DNA from: Deltaproteobacteria bacterium
GTDB lineage: Bacteria; Desulfobacterota; Syntrophia; Syntrophales; UBA2210
Assembly: GCA_019314085.1 (NCBI GenBank)
Contig: JAFCZZ010000102.1
Span: forward strand, 1 to 6,359
Length of the DNA: 6,359 nucleotides
Direction: 5' to 3'
Program-made: the position numbers and the translations under genes
The notes under the pieces: model-generated
Seen by the model: the letters and a program-made list of their open reading frames with translations, nothing else
What the model was told of the DNA's origin: nothing
The model's database searches: none
In this document: positions 1-5,592 of the stretch, in pieces
Layout of the letters: every line of letters begins with the position of its first letter
How positions within the stretch are numbered: the stretch's first letter is position 1

Positions 1-105
1 CGGGCCCGGAAAGGCAGTTTGCAGCGTTGAGAGCGTGCGTTGCAGCAGGGTCCAGCGCAAAGAGCTGACGGCGTTACGGGTCAGCACGCCAATGAGAAAG
101 TTCAT
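1..105 (-). CDS. N-terminus of a probable GT2-like glycosyltransferase (3' part outside window)
   Basis: The first 35 codons of a gene running off the left edge. The ATG at 105 overlaps the previous stop (ATGA) and is preceded by AAGGAG with a 5-nt spacer, the best start signal in the window, so the gene is well supported although only the beginning is present. The visible protein begins MNFLIGVLTRNAVSS and continues LRWTLLQRTLSTLQTAFPG. This pattern (strand, TRN, then a helix with LLxRTLxTLxxAFP) resembles the opening strand and first helix of GT2 enzymes that lead into a DNGSTDGT-type motif, which would lie outside the window. The glycosyltransferase call is therefore tentative. If right, it shows that the glycan module continues past the four small genes. 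Confidence 0.65.
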   Translation of the reverse strand, partial: MNFLIGVLTRNAVSSLRWTLLQRTLSTLQTAFPGP

Positions 106-440
106 GACGGCTCCTTGGCCTCTTCAGGGTGGAGCTTGGTGCGCAACGCTCTCTGAATGGTGCGCATCTCGGCCAGCGTGCTCTCTAGCTCGCGCAACAC
201 CGGGTTCAATAGATCGTCTTCATGCAAAAGACGCTGCTGCGCGACGACCCGCGTCGCCCGGCCAATTCTTCCGCTGTCGTAGGTGTCGATGTCCAGACCG
301 CTTGCCTCTTCGAACCGCTGCACTCGAGTGTGCAAATACTTCAGCTCCTGCCGAACGCGGTCGAGCGCTGGGGCGCCGTCGGCCACGCCGCGCTCGTACT
401 CCTGGTTTGGGACCTCATTTTCTGACTGCTCGGAGAGCAT
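102..440 (-). CDS. Small helical, probably coiled-coil protein, unknown function
   Basis: A 112-residue charged protein that I cannot assign. It has two helical, heptad-like stretches, about 26-46 (LDRVRQELKYLHTRVQRFEE) and 76-104 (LLNPVLRELESTLAEMRTIQ…), separated by SGLDIDTYDSGRIGRATR, and a Lys/Glu-rich tail. There is no signal peptide or membrane segment. Such small coiled-coil proteins are common as unknowns in phage operons. The ATG at 440 gives a 26-nt overlap with the preceding gene, longer than elsewhere in the operon, and only a weak GGCAGG sits directly before it; a GTG at 386 is an alternative but also lacks a clear ribosome site. The frame above 440 lies within the upstream gene and is shadow sequence. 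Its TGA overlaps the next ATG (ATGA). Confidence 0.7.
   Translation of the reverse strand: MLSEQSENEVPNQEYERGVADGAPALDRVRQELKYLHTRVQRFEEASGLDIDTYDSGRIGRATRVVAQQRLLHEDDLLNPVLRELESTLAEMRTIQRALRTKLHPEEAKEPS
111..116 (-). promoter_or_regulatory. Ribosome binding site for the partial gene at the left edge
   Basis: AAGGAG on the minus strand, 5 nt before the ATG at 105 and within the last codons of the coiled-coil protein gene. It is the main evidence that the edge frame is a true gene start. Confidence 0.7.
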
Positions 441-903
441 CCTGCCGGGCGGTGCGCATCGCCTGCTCGACAGCCCCGCCCATGCGGCGCCCCAAAGAAG
501 CCACAAACCCAAGGTCGAGCGGCTTTGCCGCCAGCTCGGGAGCCTGGCGCTTGGCCACCAGACCGCGCTTGCCAGATACCTCGAGCAGACCCCATGTTGG
601 CGGCAGCTCATCTACTTCCACCACGCCCTTGGGAGCGGCGATCCACCAGAAGTCACAGTGCTTCTGCACCGCTTCGCTCTTGTTTGGCTTTTTCAGCTCG
701 CGCAACCAGTCGCTGCGATGCACCTTGATCTCGACGCCGTGAATCGCAAGCCCCCGACTCGGCCACAAGCTAATGGCCACGGCATCAGCGGACCGGGGCT
801 CACCATTGGCGTAGCCGGTGGAGCTCTTCACCTCGAACAGCACCGCCCAGGCTGGCGCGTCAAAGCGGCGCAGCAGTAGCTTCCGCATCTTGACCACGTC
901 CAT
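415..903 (-). CDS. Putative PD-(D/E)XK nuclease-fold protein, MmcB-like phage hypothetical
   Basis: A 162-residue protein resembling a group of phage-associated hypothetical proteins with a predicted PD-(D/E)XK core. Visible features: E24, then R37-S-A-D40-AVAISLWPSRG, then HGVEIKV with E58-x-K60 (together D…ExK, the usual nuclease-fold metal site), RSDWLREL (63-70), and CDFWWIAAP (83-91) followed by ELPPTWGLLEV. The C-terminal 50 residues are helical and basic. If catalytic it would cut or process DNA; members of the fold can also be inactive DNA binders. The ATG at 903 overlaps the upstream stop (TGATG) and has AAGGAG 8 nt upstream, so the start is well supported. Its position inside a glycan-modification operon is unusual and fits phage-style gene packing. 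The family assignment is from motif memory, not a search. Confidence 0.75.
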   Translation of the reverse strand: MDVVKMRKLLLRRFDAPAWAVLFEVKSSTGYANGEPRSADAVAISLWPSRGLAIHGVEIKVHRSDWLRELKKPNKSEAVQKHCDFWWIAAPKGVVEVDELPPTWGLLEVSGKRGLVAKRQAPELAAKPLDLGFVASLGRRMGGAVEQAMRTARQDALRAVRK

Positions 904-1118
904 CAGTCGCTCTCCTTGGGCGGCGCACCCGATTCGGCAACAAGACGATCGACTGCCGCGCCGACCGCGTAGCAGCCATCTATGAAGCGGCGCAGCTCCC
1001 CGATCTCGGCCGCATCAGTGTCGCTAACCTGCGTCTCAGCCAAGGCGTCCTGCAGCCGCTTCTCACGCCGCCGCTTGCGACAGCGAGCGCGACGCCGCCG
1101 TTTGGTTCGTCGAGCCAT
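903..1118 (-). CDS. Small highly basic protein, unknown function
   Basis: A 71-residue protein of no family I recognise. The first 22 residues are almost all Arg and Lys (MARRTKRRRRARCRKRRREK…); the rest is acidic to neutral and probably helical (DALAETQ…AAEIGELRRFIDGCYAVGAAVDRLVAES), ending in PPKESD. The strongly charged head suggests nucleic acid or phosphate binding, but that is only composition. The ATG overlaps the upstream TAA (TAATG) and the TGA overlaps the next ATG (TGATG). These two coupled junctions are the main evidence that it is a real gene, since its Shine-Dalgarno region is weak. Arg-rich runs arise easily in GC-rich DNA, so I keep the confidence moderate. Confidence 0.65.
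   Translation of the reverse strand: MARRTKRRRRARCRKRRREKRLQDALAETQVSDTDAAEIGELRRFIDGCYAVGAAVDRLVAESGAPPKESD
912..917 (-). promoter_or_regulatory. Ribosome binding site for the nuclease-fold gene
   Basis: AAGGAG on the minus strand, 8 nt before the ATG at 903, embedded in the C-terminal codons of the small basic protein gene. Confidence 0.7.
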
Positions 1119-1621
1119 TAGTATGCCATCTCACAAGGGTAGGGCCCCGGTTTCCACTGGTGGACCGTCTCGAGCCAGCGGCAGAACACGGTGCCTGCGT
1201 CGGCCTCCACCTGCGTCACGTCAACGGCAAACCGCACGCCATGGTGGCCAGCGGCCGGGCGCACCCGTAGATGACGACTCCACCCAGTGCCCTTTAGCCG
1301 CGCTTTGAGGGAGTGCACCCGATCGTCGGCCACGATCCGAGACCGGGTCGCCGCCACGCGCAACGTGCCTACTCCGAGAACGAAGTGGGGAAGGACAGTG
1401 GCGACCGGAGTCCTAGGGCTGGCGCGCTCCGGCTCGCAGTCGCACGCGACCGGAACGCGCACCACCAAAACGGTCGGCGCGGAGGCCGACAGGGCGCTAA
1501 CGCACTTCGGAATGCGACCGTGCCCCCTCGAAGACACGAGGATCGCCACAGCGGCCACAACGGCCACAACGAACGCTGCTGTTTTTCCGTGAAAATCGGT
1601 CATGTTCCGCTCGCTCACCAC
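1118..1621 (-). CDS. Small single-pass membrane protein, unknown function
   Basis: I do not recognise this 167-residue protein. It has one clear hydrophobic segment near the N-terminus (about residues 14-30, AAFVVAVVAAVAILV), preceded by a Lys and followed by SSRGHGR, fitting a signal anchor or uncleaved signal. The rest is soluble, Val/Arg-rich, with five Cys residues (about 40, 60, 62, 147, 163) including a CDC pair; if the domain is outside the membrane these could form disulfides. It ends in a conserved-looking WKPGPYPCEMAY. The start is uncertain: two adjacent GTG codons (1621, 1618) follow a perfect GGAGGT by 9 and 12 nt, the second making a GTGA overlap with the glycosyltransferase stop; ATG at 1603 lacks a good ribosome site. 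Frame extension above 1621 lies in the upstream gene and looks like shadow sequence. Its TAA overlaps the next ATG (TAATG). Confidence 0.72.
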   Translation of the reverse strand: MVSERNMTDFHGKTAAFVVAVVAAVAILVSSRGHGRIPKCVSALSASAPTVLVVRVPVACDCEPERASPRTPVATVLPHFVLGVGTLRVAATRSRIVADDRVHSLKARLKGTGWSRHLRVRPAAGHHGVRFAVDVTQVEADAGTVFCRWLETVHQWKPGPYPCEMAY

Positions 1622-3603
1622 GGTCGGGTGACCTCCATGCTCTGGCCGCGCACCGCACGCAGGTAGACGCCGAGTTCGGCCATCCTTACCGCCCAAGTGT
1701 GGTGCTCGCGGGCGAGCTTGGCGCCAGCGAGGCCGATCTGACGAAGCTCGGCCGAGCGGTCCGCTACCGCCCACTCGACGGCCAGATCGACACACTCTTT
1801 CACTGTCTCAAACATGAGCACGTTCTCGCCATGCCGCAGCCCCCACGAGGCGCTGTCGACAAAGTTCTTGCACAGCACACCCGTGCCGCAAGCCATAGCT
1901 CTAAGCAGCCGGTCAGAGCTGTAGCGCTTGAGCTGCGAGCAGAGCGAGATGCTGACGCCGAGCTTAGAGGATCGGTACACGTTGCCGCTGTCGGCCGCGG
2001 CAACGTGCCCCCGTGGCCAGCCGCCCCCGAACACGCCGCAGCGCTTGCCAAAGCGCCGCATGAGGCCCTCGGCGCAGCCGGAGCGCACCTCAGCGTCGTG
2101 GCCACCGACGATGCTACCGAGATGCTCAGGTCGGTAGCGCTGGGCCAAATAGACCACGTCCCACTTCGAGCCGTAGCCCGGCTCCGGCCCGAGCGAGTAG
2201 CGGTCCTGGTCGTAGCCGATCTGCAGGTAGGCAGTGTTATCCATACCCTGCTCTCGGTGCAGGTCCACGTGACTCATGCAGGAGTAGCTCATGATGTCGC
2301 ACACCCGACTCAGGGCGTAGGCCCAGTGGTCGGTGGCGCCGAACTGGTCAACAACGTCTCCGACCCAGCTGACAAATACGCACTGCGGCGCGCACACAGC
2401 TCGAGCCGCAGCTATCGCCTCTGGAGCCAATACGTCACCGCGATGCAGCTGCATGAACACCAGCGTTGGTTTGATGCGCTGACAGGCAGCGTGAAGGGTC
2501 GCGGCCACCGCCGTCGGGCCACCTGACTCCAGCAGCGGAGGCCAGTGGATCAGCTCGTGAGCGCCACCGTTGCGGCTCAGATGGCGGATCGCTTCCACCA
2601 TCGTGCTCTGGGGCTCGTGAGGATTGGACAGGTGCACGTGCACGATCCGCTCCTTGTCCGGCAAGACCGAAAGCCGCCAGGGAGCGTGGCCATCTGGCGG
2701 ACGCACGTCGAGCAAACTCGCCTCGGCGGCGATGGGCTTCACGGTAGCGGCCGCTGCTCGCTCAGCGGGAGGGGGAGGAGAGGGGGGCGGAGCCGCCAGC
2801 TCAGCTGCCGGCGGGGGCGTGGCCATGTCTCCAGCCTCATGCGCCCGTAGCGCCCGTTGCTCGCGCTCGCTGACGTTGGGCATTGGACCGTTCGCAGTCA
2901 GCGTTCGCTTGTCGCCCCAGCGCTGGTTGTAGAGCCTGCCGTCGCGCGCCGCCTTGTCGCCAGCGTGATTGGCCTCGCGCAACCCGTCGCAGTGCTCATG
3001 GTCTAAGACGTGCAGATCAGGGCACGGCTTGACATCGTAGCCGAGCCGGTACACCCAGCACGAAAGCTCCACGTCGGCGCCATAGGTGTAGTAACAGGGG
3101 CTCCACATCCCGCCGGTGATGGTGGCGATTCGCTCGACAAGCTCGGCCCGGATGACGCCAAAGTTGGCGTAGTAGTAGTGCGGCGGGCTGATGTGGTTGA
3201 TGATCCACGGGCCGGCGCCGTGACGCCGGAGCGCCATGGCGATCTGCCCCACCGATGGCTCATGCTCGAGCAGGTCCACGGCTTGGGCGAGGGCGTCGCC
3301 CTCCACCTCTACGTCATCGTTGAGGGTGCAGAGATATTTTCCGCGCGCCAGCTGCTGGCAATGGTTGAAAGCCACTACGGCACCGGTCAGCTCCTGCCGC
3401 CCGACCAGCACAACATCTTCCTGCTCACTCAACCACTGGCGTGTGCCGTCGCTGCTGCCGGCATCACAAATGACACACTCGTAAGGCAGCTTGCCGACGG
3501 CGCGACGCACTGAAAAAACGCAGCGCTGCAGCAGCGACAGCCGATTGAACGTACCAAACAGCACGCTCAATACAGGCACAGTCGCTTGCGACGGCTCGCT
3601 CAC
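1615..3603 (-). CDS. Two-domain glycosyltransferase: GT2 (GT-A) fused to CgeB/group-1-like GT-B
   Basis: A 662-residue protein with two apparent catalytic domains. Residues about 8-230 form a GT2 domain: VLFGTFNR (14-21), the nucleotide-binding CDAGSSDGT (46-54), LNDDVEV (94-100) as the DXD-like metal site, and YGADVELS (174-181) as the probable acceptor/base region. A low-complexity Pro/Ala linker (about 262-279) follows. Residues about 305-650 look like a GT-B enzyme of the CgeB/Glyco_trans_1_2 kind: HVHLSNP early on, VFVSWVGD in the middle, then SDRLLRAMACGTGVL (563-577) and GLRHGENVLMF (588-598), the usual C-terminal sugar-nucleotide region. No signal peptide or membrane segment is seen. 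The GTG at 3603 overlaps the preceding stop (GTGA) and has GGGAG 5 nt upstream; the alternative TTG at 3639 has no such support. It probably adds two sugars in sequence; donors and acceptor are unknown. Confidence 0.9.
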   Translation of the reverse strand: MSEPSQATVPVLSVLFGTFNRLSLLQRCVFSVRRAVGKLPYECVICDAGSSDGTRQWLSEQEDVVLVGRQELTGAVVAFNHCQQLARGKYLCTLNDDVEVEGDALAQAVDLLEHEPSVGQIAMALRRHGAGPWIINHISPPHYYYANFGVIRAELVERIATITGGMWSPCYYTYGADVELSCWVYRLGYDVKPCPDLHVLDHEHCDGLREANHAGDKAARDGRLYNQRWGDKRTLTANGPMPNVSEREQRALRAHEAGDMATPPPAAELAAPPPSPPPPAERAAAATVKPIAAEASLLDVRPPDGHAPWRLSVLPDKERIVHVHLSNPHEPQSTMVEAIRHLSRNGGAHELIHWPPLLESGGPTAVAATLHAACQRIKPTLVFMQLHRGDVLAPEAIAAARAVCAPQCVFVSWVGDVVDQFGATDHWAYALSRVCDIMSYSCMSHVDLHREQGMDNTAYLQIGYDQDRYSLGPEPGYGSKWDVVYLAQRYRPEHLGSIVGGHDAEVRSGCAEGLMRRFGKRCGVFGGGWPRGHVAAADSGNVYRSSKLGVSISLCSQLKRYSSDRLLRAMACGTGVLCKNFVDSASWGLRHGENVLMFETVKECVDLAVEWAVADRSAELRQIGLAGAKLAREHHTWAVRMAELGVYLRAVRGQSMEVTRPW
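1631..1636 (-). promoter_or_regulatory. Consensus ribosome binding site inside the end of the glycosyltransferase gene
   Basis: GGAGGT on the minus strand, 9 nt before the GTG at 1621 and 12 nt before the GTG at 1618. It lies in the last codons of the glycosyltransferase (the Met-Glu-Val of SMEVTRPW) and suggests that the membrane protein starts at one of these GTG codons, not at the ATG at 1603. Confidence 0.6.
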
Positions 3604-4217
3604 TGGCTCTCCCGTGGCTGCCGGAGCGCGACCAGCCAACCGTCAAGGCGCACTGGCGTAAAATGATGCTCCGCCACGAAGCTCTGCACTGCATTGTACA
3701 CGTCCACGGTCCAGTGGGGCCGGTCGACATCGGACTCGTCAGTGTAGTCGTGCACGACCATGCGCCCTTCGTGAGTCAACAAATGACGGCACAGCTCCAG
3801 ATCGCGTCGCACGCCAGCTTCGGTGTGGTCGCCGTCGACGAAGATCATGTCGAAGGCCAGTCGACCGTGCCAGATCCCCAGGTCCTTCGAATCCATGAGC
3901 ACTTGGCGGATCCCGCCGACGTGGAGCTCACGGAAGGCTCGCCCGGTCTGCTCCAGCGGCTGCGGATTGAACGCCGCCGTCGAGGGGTCGGGCAAATCGA
4001 CGGTCGTGACTTCGCAGCCCGGAAACACCAGCCGCACCGCCGCACTGGTAGCGCCCTGAAAGGTCCCAATCTCCAAAAAGCTGCGCGCTGGCGTGTTGTT
4101 CAGCTCGCCAAAAAGGGCAGGCAGCTCCACGACGGGATCTTTGAGACAGTGGTAGGGGCTCACCCGGGCGATGACGTGTTCGTGCAGCTCGGTCACGAGC
4201 GGAAGCAGTGTCGGCAT
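3600..4217 (-). CDS. Class I SAM methyltransferase, Methyltransf_24-like (copy B)
   Basis: A 205-residue paralogue of the methyltransferase at 5577-4933. Shared landmarks: PYH near the N-terminus (21-23), LKDPVVELPALFG (25-37, matching LQDPDLELPAILG), FLEIGTFQGATS (47-58), TVDLP (72-76), FDMIFVDGDH (122-131), VVHDYTD (154-160) and RPHWTVDVYNAV (166-177). The ATG at 4217 is preferred: GAGGG lies 8 nt upstream and it follows the previous stop by 11 bp. The frame is open further upstream to about 4418, but that part lies inside the FkbM gene, is Arg/Gln-rich and looks like shadow sequence. Its TGA overlaps the GTG of the glycosyltransferase (GTGA). The family is clear; an O-methyltransferase role on a glycan is inferred from context. 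Confidence 0.9.
   Translation of the reverse strand: MPTLLPLVTELHEHVIARVSPYHCLKDPVVELPALFGELNNTPARSFLEIGTFQGATSAAVRLVFPGCEVTTVDLPDPSTAAFNPQPLEQTGRAFRELHVGGIRQVLMDSKDLGIWHGRLAFDMIFVDGDHTEAGVRRDLELCRHLLTHEGRMVVHDYTDESDVDRPHWTVDVYNAVQSFVAEHHFTPVRLDGWLVALRQPRESQ
3609..3613 (-). promoter_or_regulatory. Ribosome binding site for the GTG at 3603
   Basis: GGGAG on the minus strand, 5 nt before the GTG of the large glycosyltransferase and lying inside the end of the preceding methyltransferase gene. It decides between this GTG and a TTG at 3639. Confidence 0.65.
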
Positions 4218-4225
4218 TGTGGTGT

Positions 4226-4230
4226 CCCTC
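4226..4230 (-). promoter_or_regulatory. Ribosome binding site for the ATG at 4217
   Basis: GAGGG on the minus strand, 8 nt before the ATG and overlapping the stop codon of the preceding FkbM gene. It supports the short form of the second Methyltransf_24-like protein over an upstream extension. Confidence 0.65.
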
Positions 4231-4933
4231 AGCCCAGCGGGCGAGCAAAGATGGCGTTGACGCCGTTGTTGAACAGCTCGACGGACAGGCCGTGGCTGGA
4301 GCAGTGCTGCTTGGCCTGGTCGTAGTCCAAGAAGGTGGCGAGCAGGTCGTGGTCGGTCTCGGCGTTGTGCTCGATACAGACGACCTGCGTCTGCAGCGCC
4401 GCTAGATCGAGCTCGCACAGTAGCGGCACACTGCTTCCCTCAGTATCGACGGTGATGAAGTGGTAGGGACCCGGGCAGCGCTCGATGAGCCGCCCCGTGC
4501 TCAGCGGCCGCACCCAGAAGCGCCGCCAGTTTTCCGGCTTACCGTACAGCTCGAGCATGCGATCGCGCTGCGCGCTCATCGTCGTCGAGCCCAGGCCCGC
4601 CCACCAGCCGGCCTCGTAACCACCGGGGCGCTCCTGAGCGTTCTCCCACCACTCGATCAGGGGACGCACCGCCGCCGCCTGCGCCATGACGGCGTGAACG
4701 AGCTGCAGACCCTCGCCGGTGTGGTTGGCGCGCAAGGCGCAAAACGCGGCAATGCCGCCTTCGACCAACGTGCCGCCCCAGCCGTTGCGGGTGAGAGCAT
4801 AGGTATTTGAGCAGGCCACCCCGTCGTAGGCCCCGATGTCGAGGAACCGCCCGACAAAGCCATCGAAGTAATTGAAAACAATCTTGTCCTCGCCGCTCTG
4901 GGCGCGCAGATCATCTGCTAGCAGCTCTACCAT
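4229..4933 (-). CDS. FkbM family SAM-dependent methyltransferase (copy B)
   Basis: A 234-residue paralogue of the FkbM enzyme encoded at 6270-5593. Motif I FLDIGAYDG (30-38) plus GVACSNT, LVEGG (56-60), an EWWENAQ segment (94-100), PGPYHFITVDTEG (154-166), CIEHN (186-190) and FNNGVN (221-226) line up in the same order and spacing as copy A. The N-terminal stretch AQSGEDKIVFNYF corresponds to AQDQEDRVVLNHF of copy A. The ATG at 4933 overlaps the preceding stop (TGATG) and has AAAGGG 9 nt upstream; a TTG directly before it is a poorer choice. The stop lies 11 bp before the next start. Compared with copy A the central region is longer and Trp-rich (GWWAGLG, 109-115), so the two may differ in acceptor. 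It probably O-methylates a sugar hydroxyl; specificity is unknown. Confidence 0.91.
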   Translation of the reverse strand: MVELLADDLRAQSGEDKIVFNYFDGFVGRFLDIGAYDGVACSNTYALTRNGWGGTLVEGGIAAFCALRANHTGEGLQLVHAVMAQAAAVRPLIEWWENAQERPGGYEAGWWAGLGSTTMSAQRDRMLELYGKPENWRRFWVRPLSTGRLIERCPGPYHFITVDTEGSSVPLLCELDLAALQTQVVCIEHNAETDHDLLATFLDYDQAKQHCSSHGLSVELFNNGVNAIFARPLG

Positions 4934-5577
4934 CAACGTTCACCCTTTCGGTCTGGCGGACTCAACAGCGCCAACCACGTCCAGCTGCCAGCGGCGGCCA
5001 GATCCGTACCGGCCAGCCGCTGCACTGTGAAGCCAGACTCGCCGGCAAACCTGTGCACGGCTTCATGCACCCACACCGTCCAGTGAGGCCGCGGGTGAGG
5101 ACCGCGGGCGTCGGTGTAGTCGTGCACCAAGATGACGCCATCATCGCGGATTAACTTGGCCGCGTTGCGCAAGTCCGTAAGCGTCGGCTCCACCCGGTGG
5201 TCGCCGTCCACAAACACCATGTCGAACATGTGGGTCAGCAGGGGCGGCGCGTTGCTCAGGTCACACAGATCGGCAGAATCCATGTGAAACTGCACCACCC
5301 AACCAGGACACAGCTTCTTGAAAGCAATCCCCTGCAAATCGCTCGATTGCGCGTTGCAGACAGCCTCCTCTGGCACAGGTAGATCGACAGTGAACACCTC
5401 GGCATCGGGGTAGGCCAAGGCCACCGCCGTCGAGGTGCCGCCCTGGTAGGTGCCAATCTCCAGAAAACTGAGCGCTTTCGTGCGCCCAAAGGCCCCCAGG
5501 ATAGCCGGCAACTCCAAGTCTGGGTCTTGCAGCCCATGGTAGGGCCTGACGAGCTCTACAATCTCGCTCCAGTCCAC
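4933..5577 (-). CDS. Class I SAM methyltransferase, Methyltransf_24-like (copy A)
   Basis: Predicted 214-residue SAM-dependent methyltransferase resembling the Methyltransf_24 and cephalosporin-hydroxylase-like group often found in glycan and antibiotic clusters. Visible motifs: FLEIGTYQGGTS (38-49) as the glycine-rich SAM loop, TVDLP (63-67) ending the second strand, FDMVFVDGDH (118-127), VHDYTD (151-156), then PHWTVWVHEAV (164-174), which is also kept in copy B. By analogy with cation-dependent O-methyltransferases, the Asp residues of VDGDH and HDY could bind a metal; this is inference. Its GTG start has a strong GGAGGG 6 nt upstream, and no better start is seen. Its TGA overlaps the ATG of the following FkbM gene (TGATG), so the two are probably translationally coupled. 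The likely role is O-methylation of a glycan in partnership with the adjacent FkbM enzyme. The substrate cannot be read from the sequence. Confidence 0.87.
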   Translation of the reverse strand: MDWSEIVELVRPYHGLQDPDLELPAILGAFGRTKALSFLEIGTYQGGTSTAVALAYPDAEVFTVDLPVPEEAVCNAQSSDLQGIAFKKLCPGWVVQFHMDSADLCDLSNAPPLLTHMFDMVFVDGDHRVEPTLTDLRNAAKLIRDDGVILVHDYTDARGPHPRPHWTVWVHEAVHRFAGESGFTVQRLAGTDLAAAGSWTWLALLSPPDRKGER

Positions 5578-5583
5578 AACGGT

Positions 5584-5589
5584 CCCTCC
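5584..5589 (-). promoter_or_regulatory. Strong ribosome binding site for the GTG start at 5577
   Basis: GGAGGG on the minus strand with a 6-nt spacer to the GTG. It sits in the 15-bp gap between the first FkbM gene and the first Methyltransf_24-like gene and fixes the non-ATG start. Confidence 0.75.
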
Positions 5590-5592
5590 GGT

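Noticed and set aside
35..879. Plus-strand open frames of 198 and 235 codons near the left end
   Set aside because: They are antisense to the well-coupled nuclease-fold and coiled-coil genes, Arg/Ser/Pro-rich in composition, and lack convincing start signals.
1543..1572. Short direct repeats (gcggccacaa / cggccacaac)
   Set aside because: They encode the repeating Val-Ala residues of the membrane segment and are explained by low-complexity coding sequence.
1622..1795. N-terminal extension of the membrane protein
   Set aside because: It lies inside the glycosyltransferase gene, is Arg/Gly-rich and would bury the hydrophobic segment in the middle of the protein.
1699..2526. A 275-codon open frame on the plus strand
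   Set aside because: It lies entirely antisense to the GT-B half of the glycosyltransferase, shows no recognisable motif, and long antisense frames are common in GC-rich coding DNA.
2767..2820. G-rich tract on the plus strand that could form a quadruplex or regulatory element
   Set aside because: It is the coding sequence of the Pro/Ala-rich linker between the two glycosyltransferase domains; Pro codons in GC-rich DNA give this pattern.
4218..4418. N-terminal extension of the second Methyltransf_24-like protein
   Set aside because: The extension is Arg/Gln-rich, overlaps the FkbM gene by almost 200 bp, and has no counterpart in the paralogue; the ATG at 4217 has a good ribosome site.
5578..5592. 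Possible promoter or terminator in the largest gap between genes
   Set aside because: The gap is only 15 bp and is filled by the ribosome binding site of the next gene; no hairpin or promoter elements fit.
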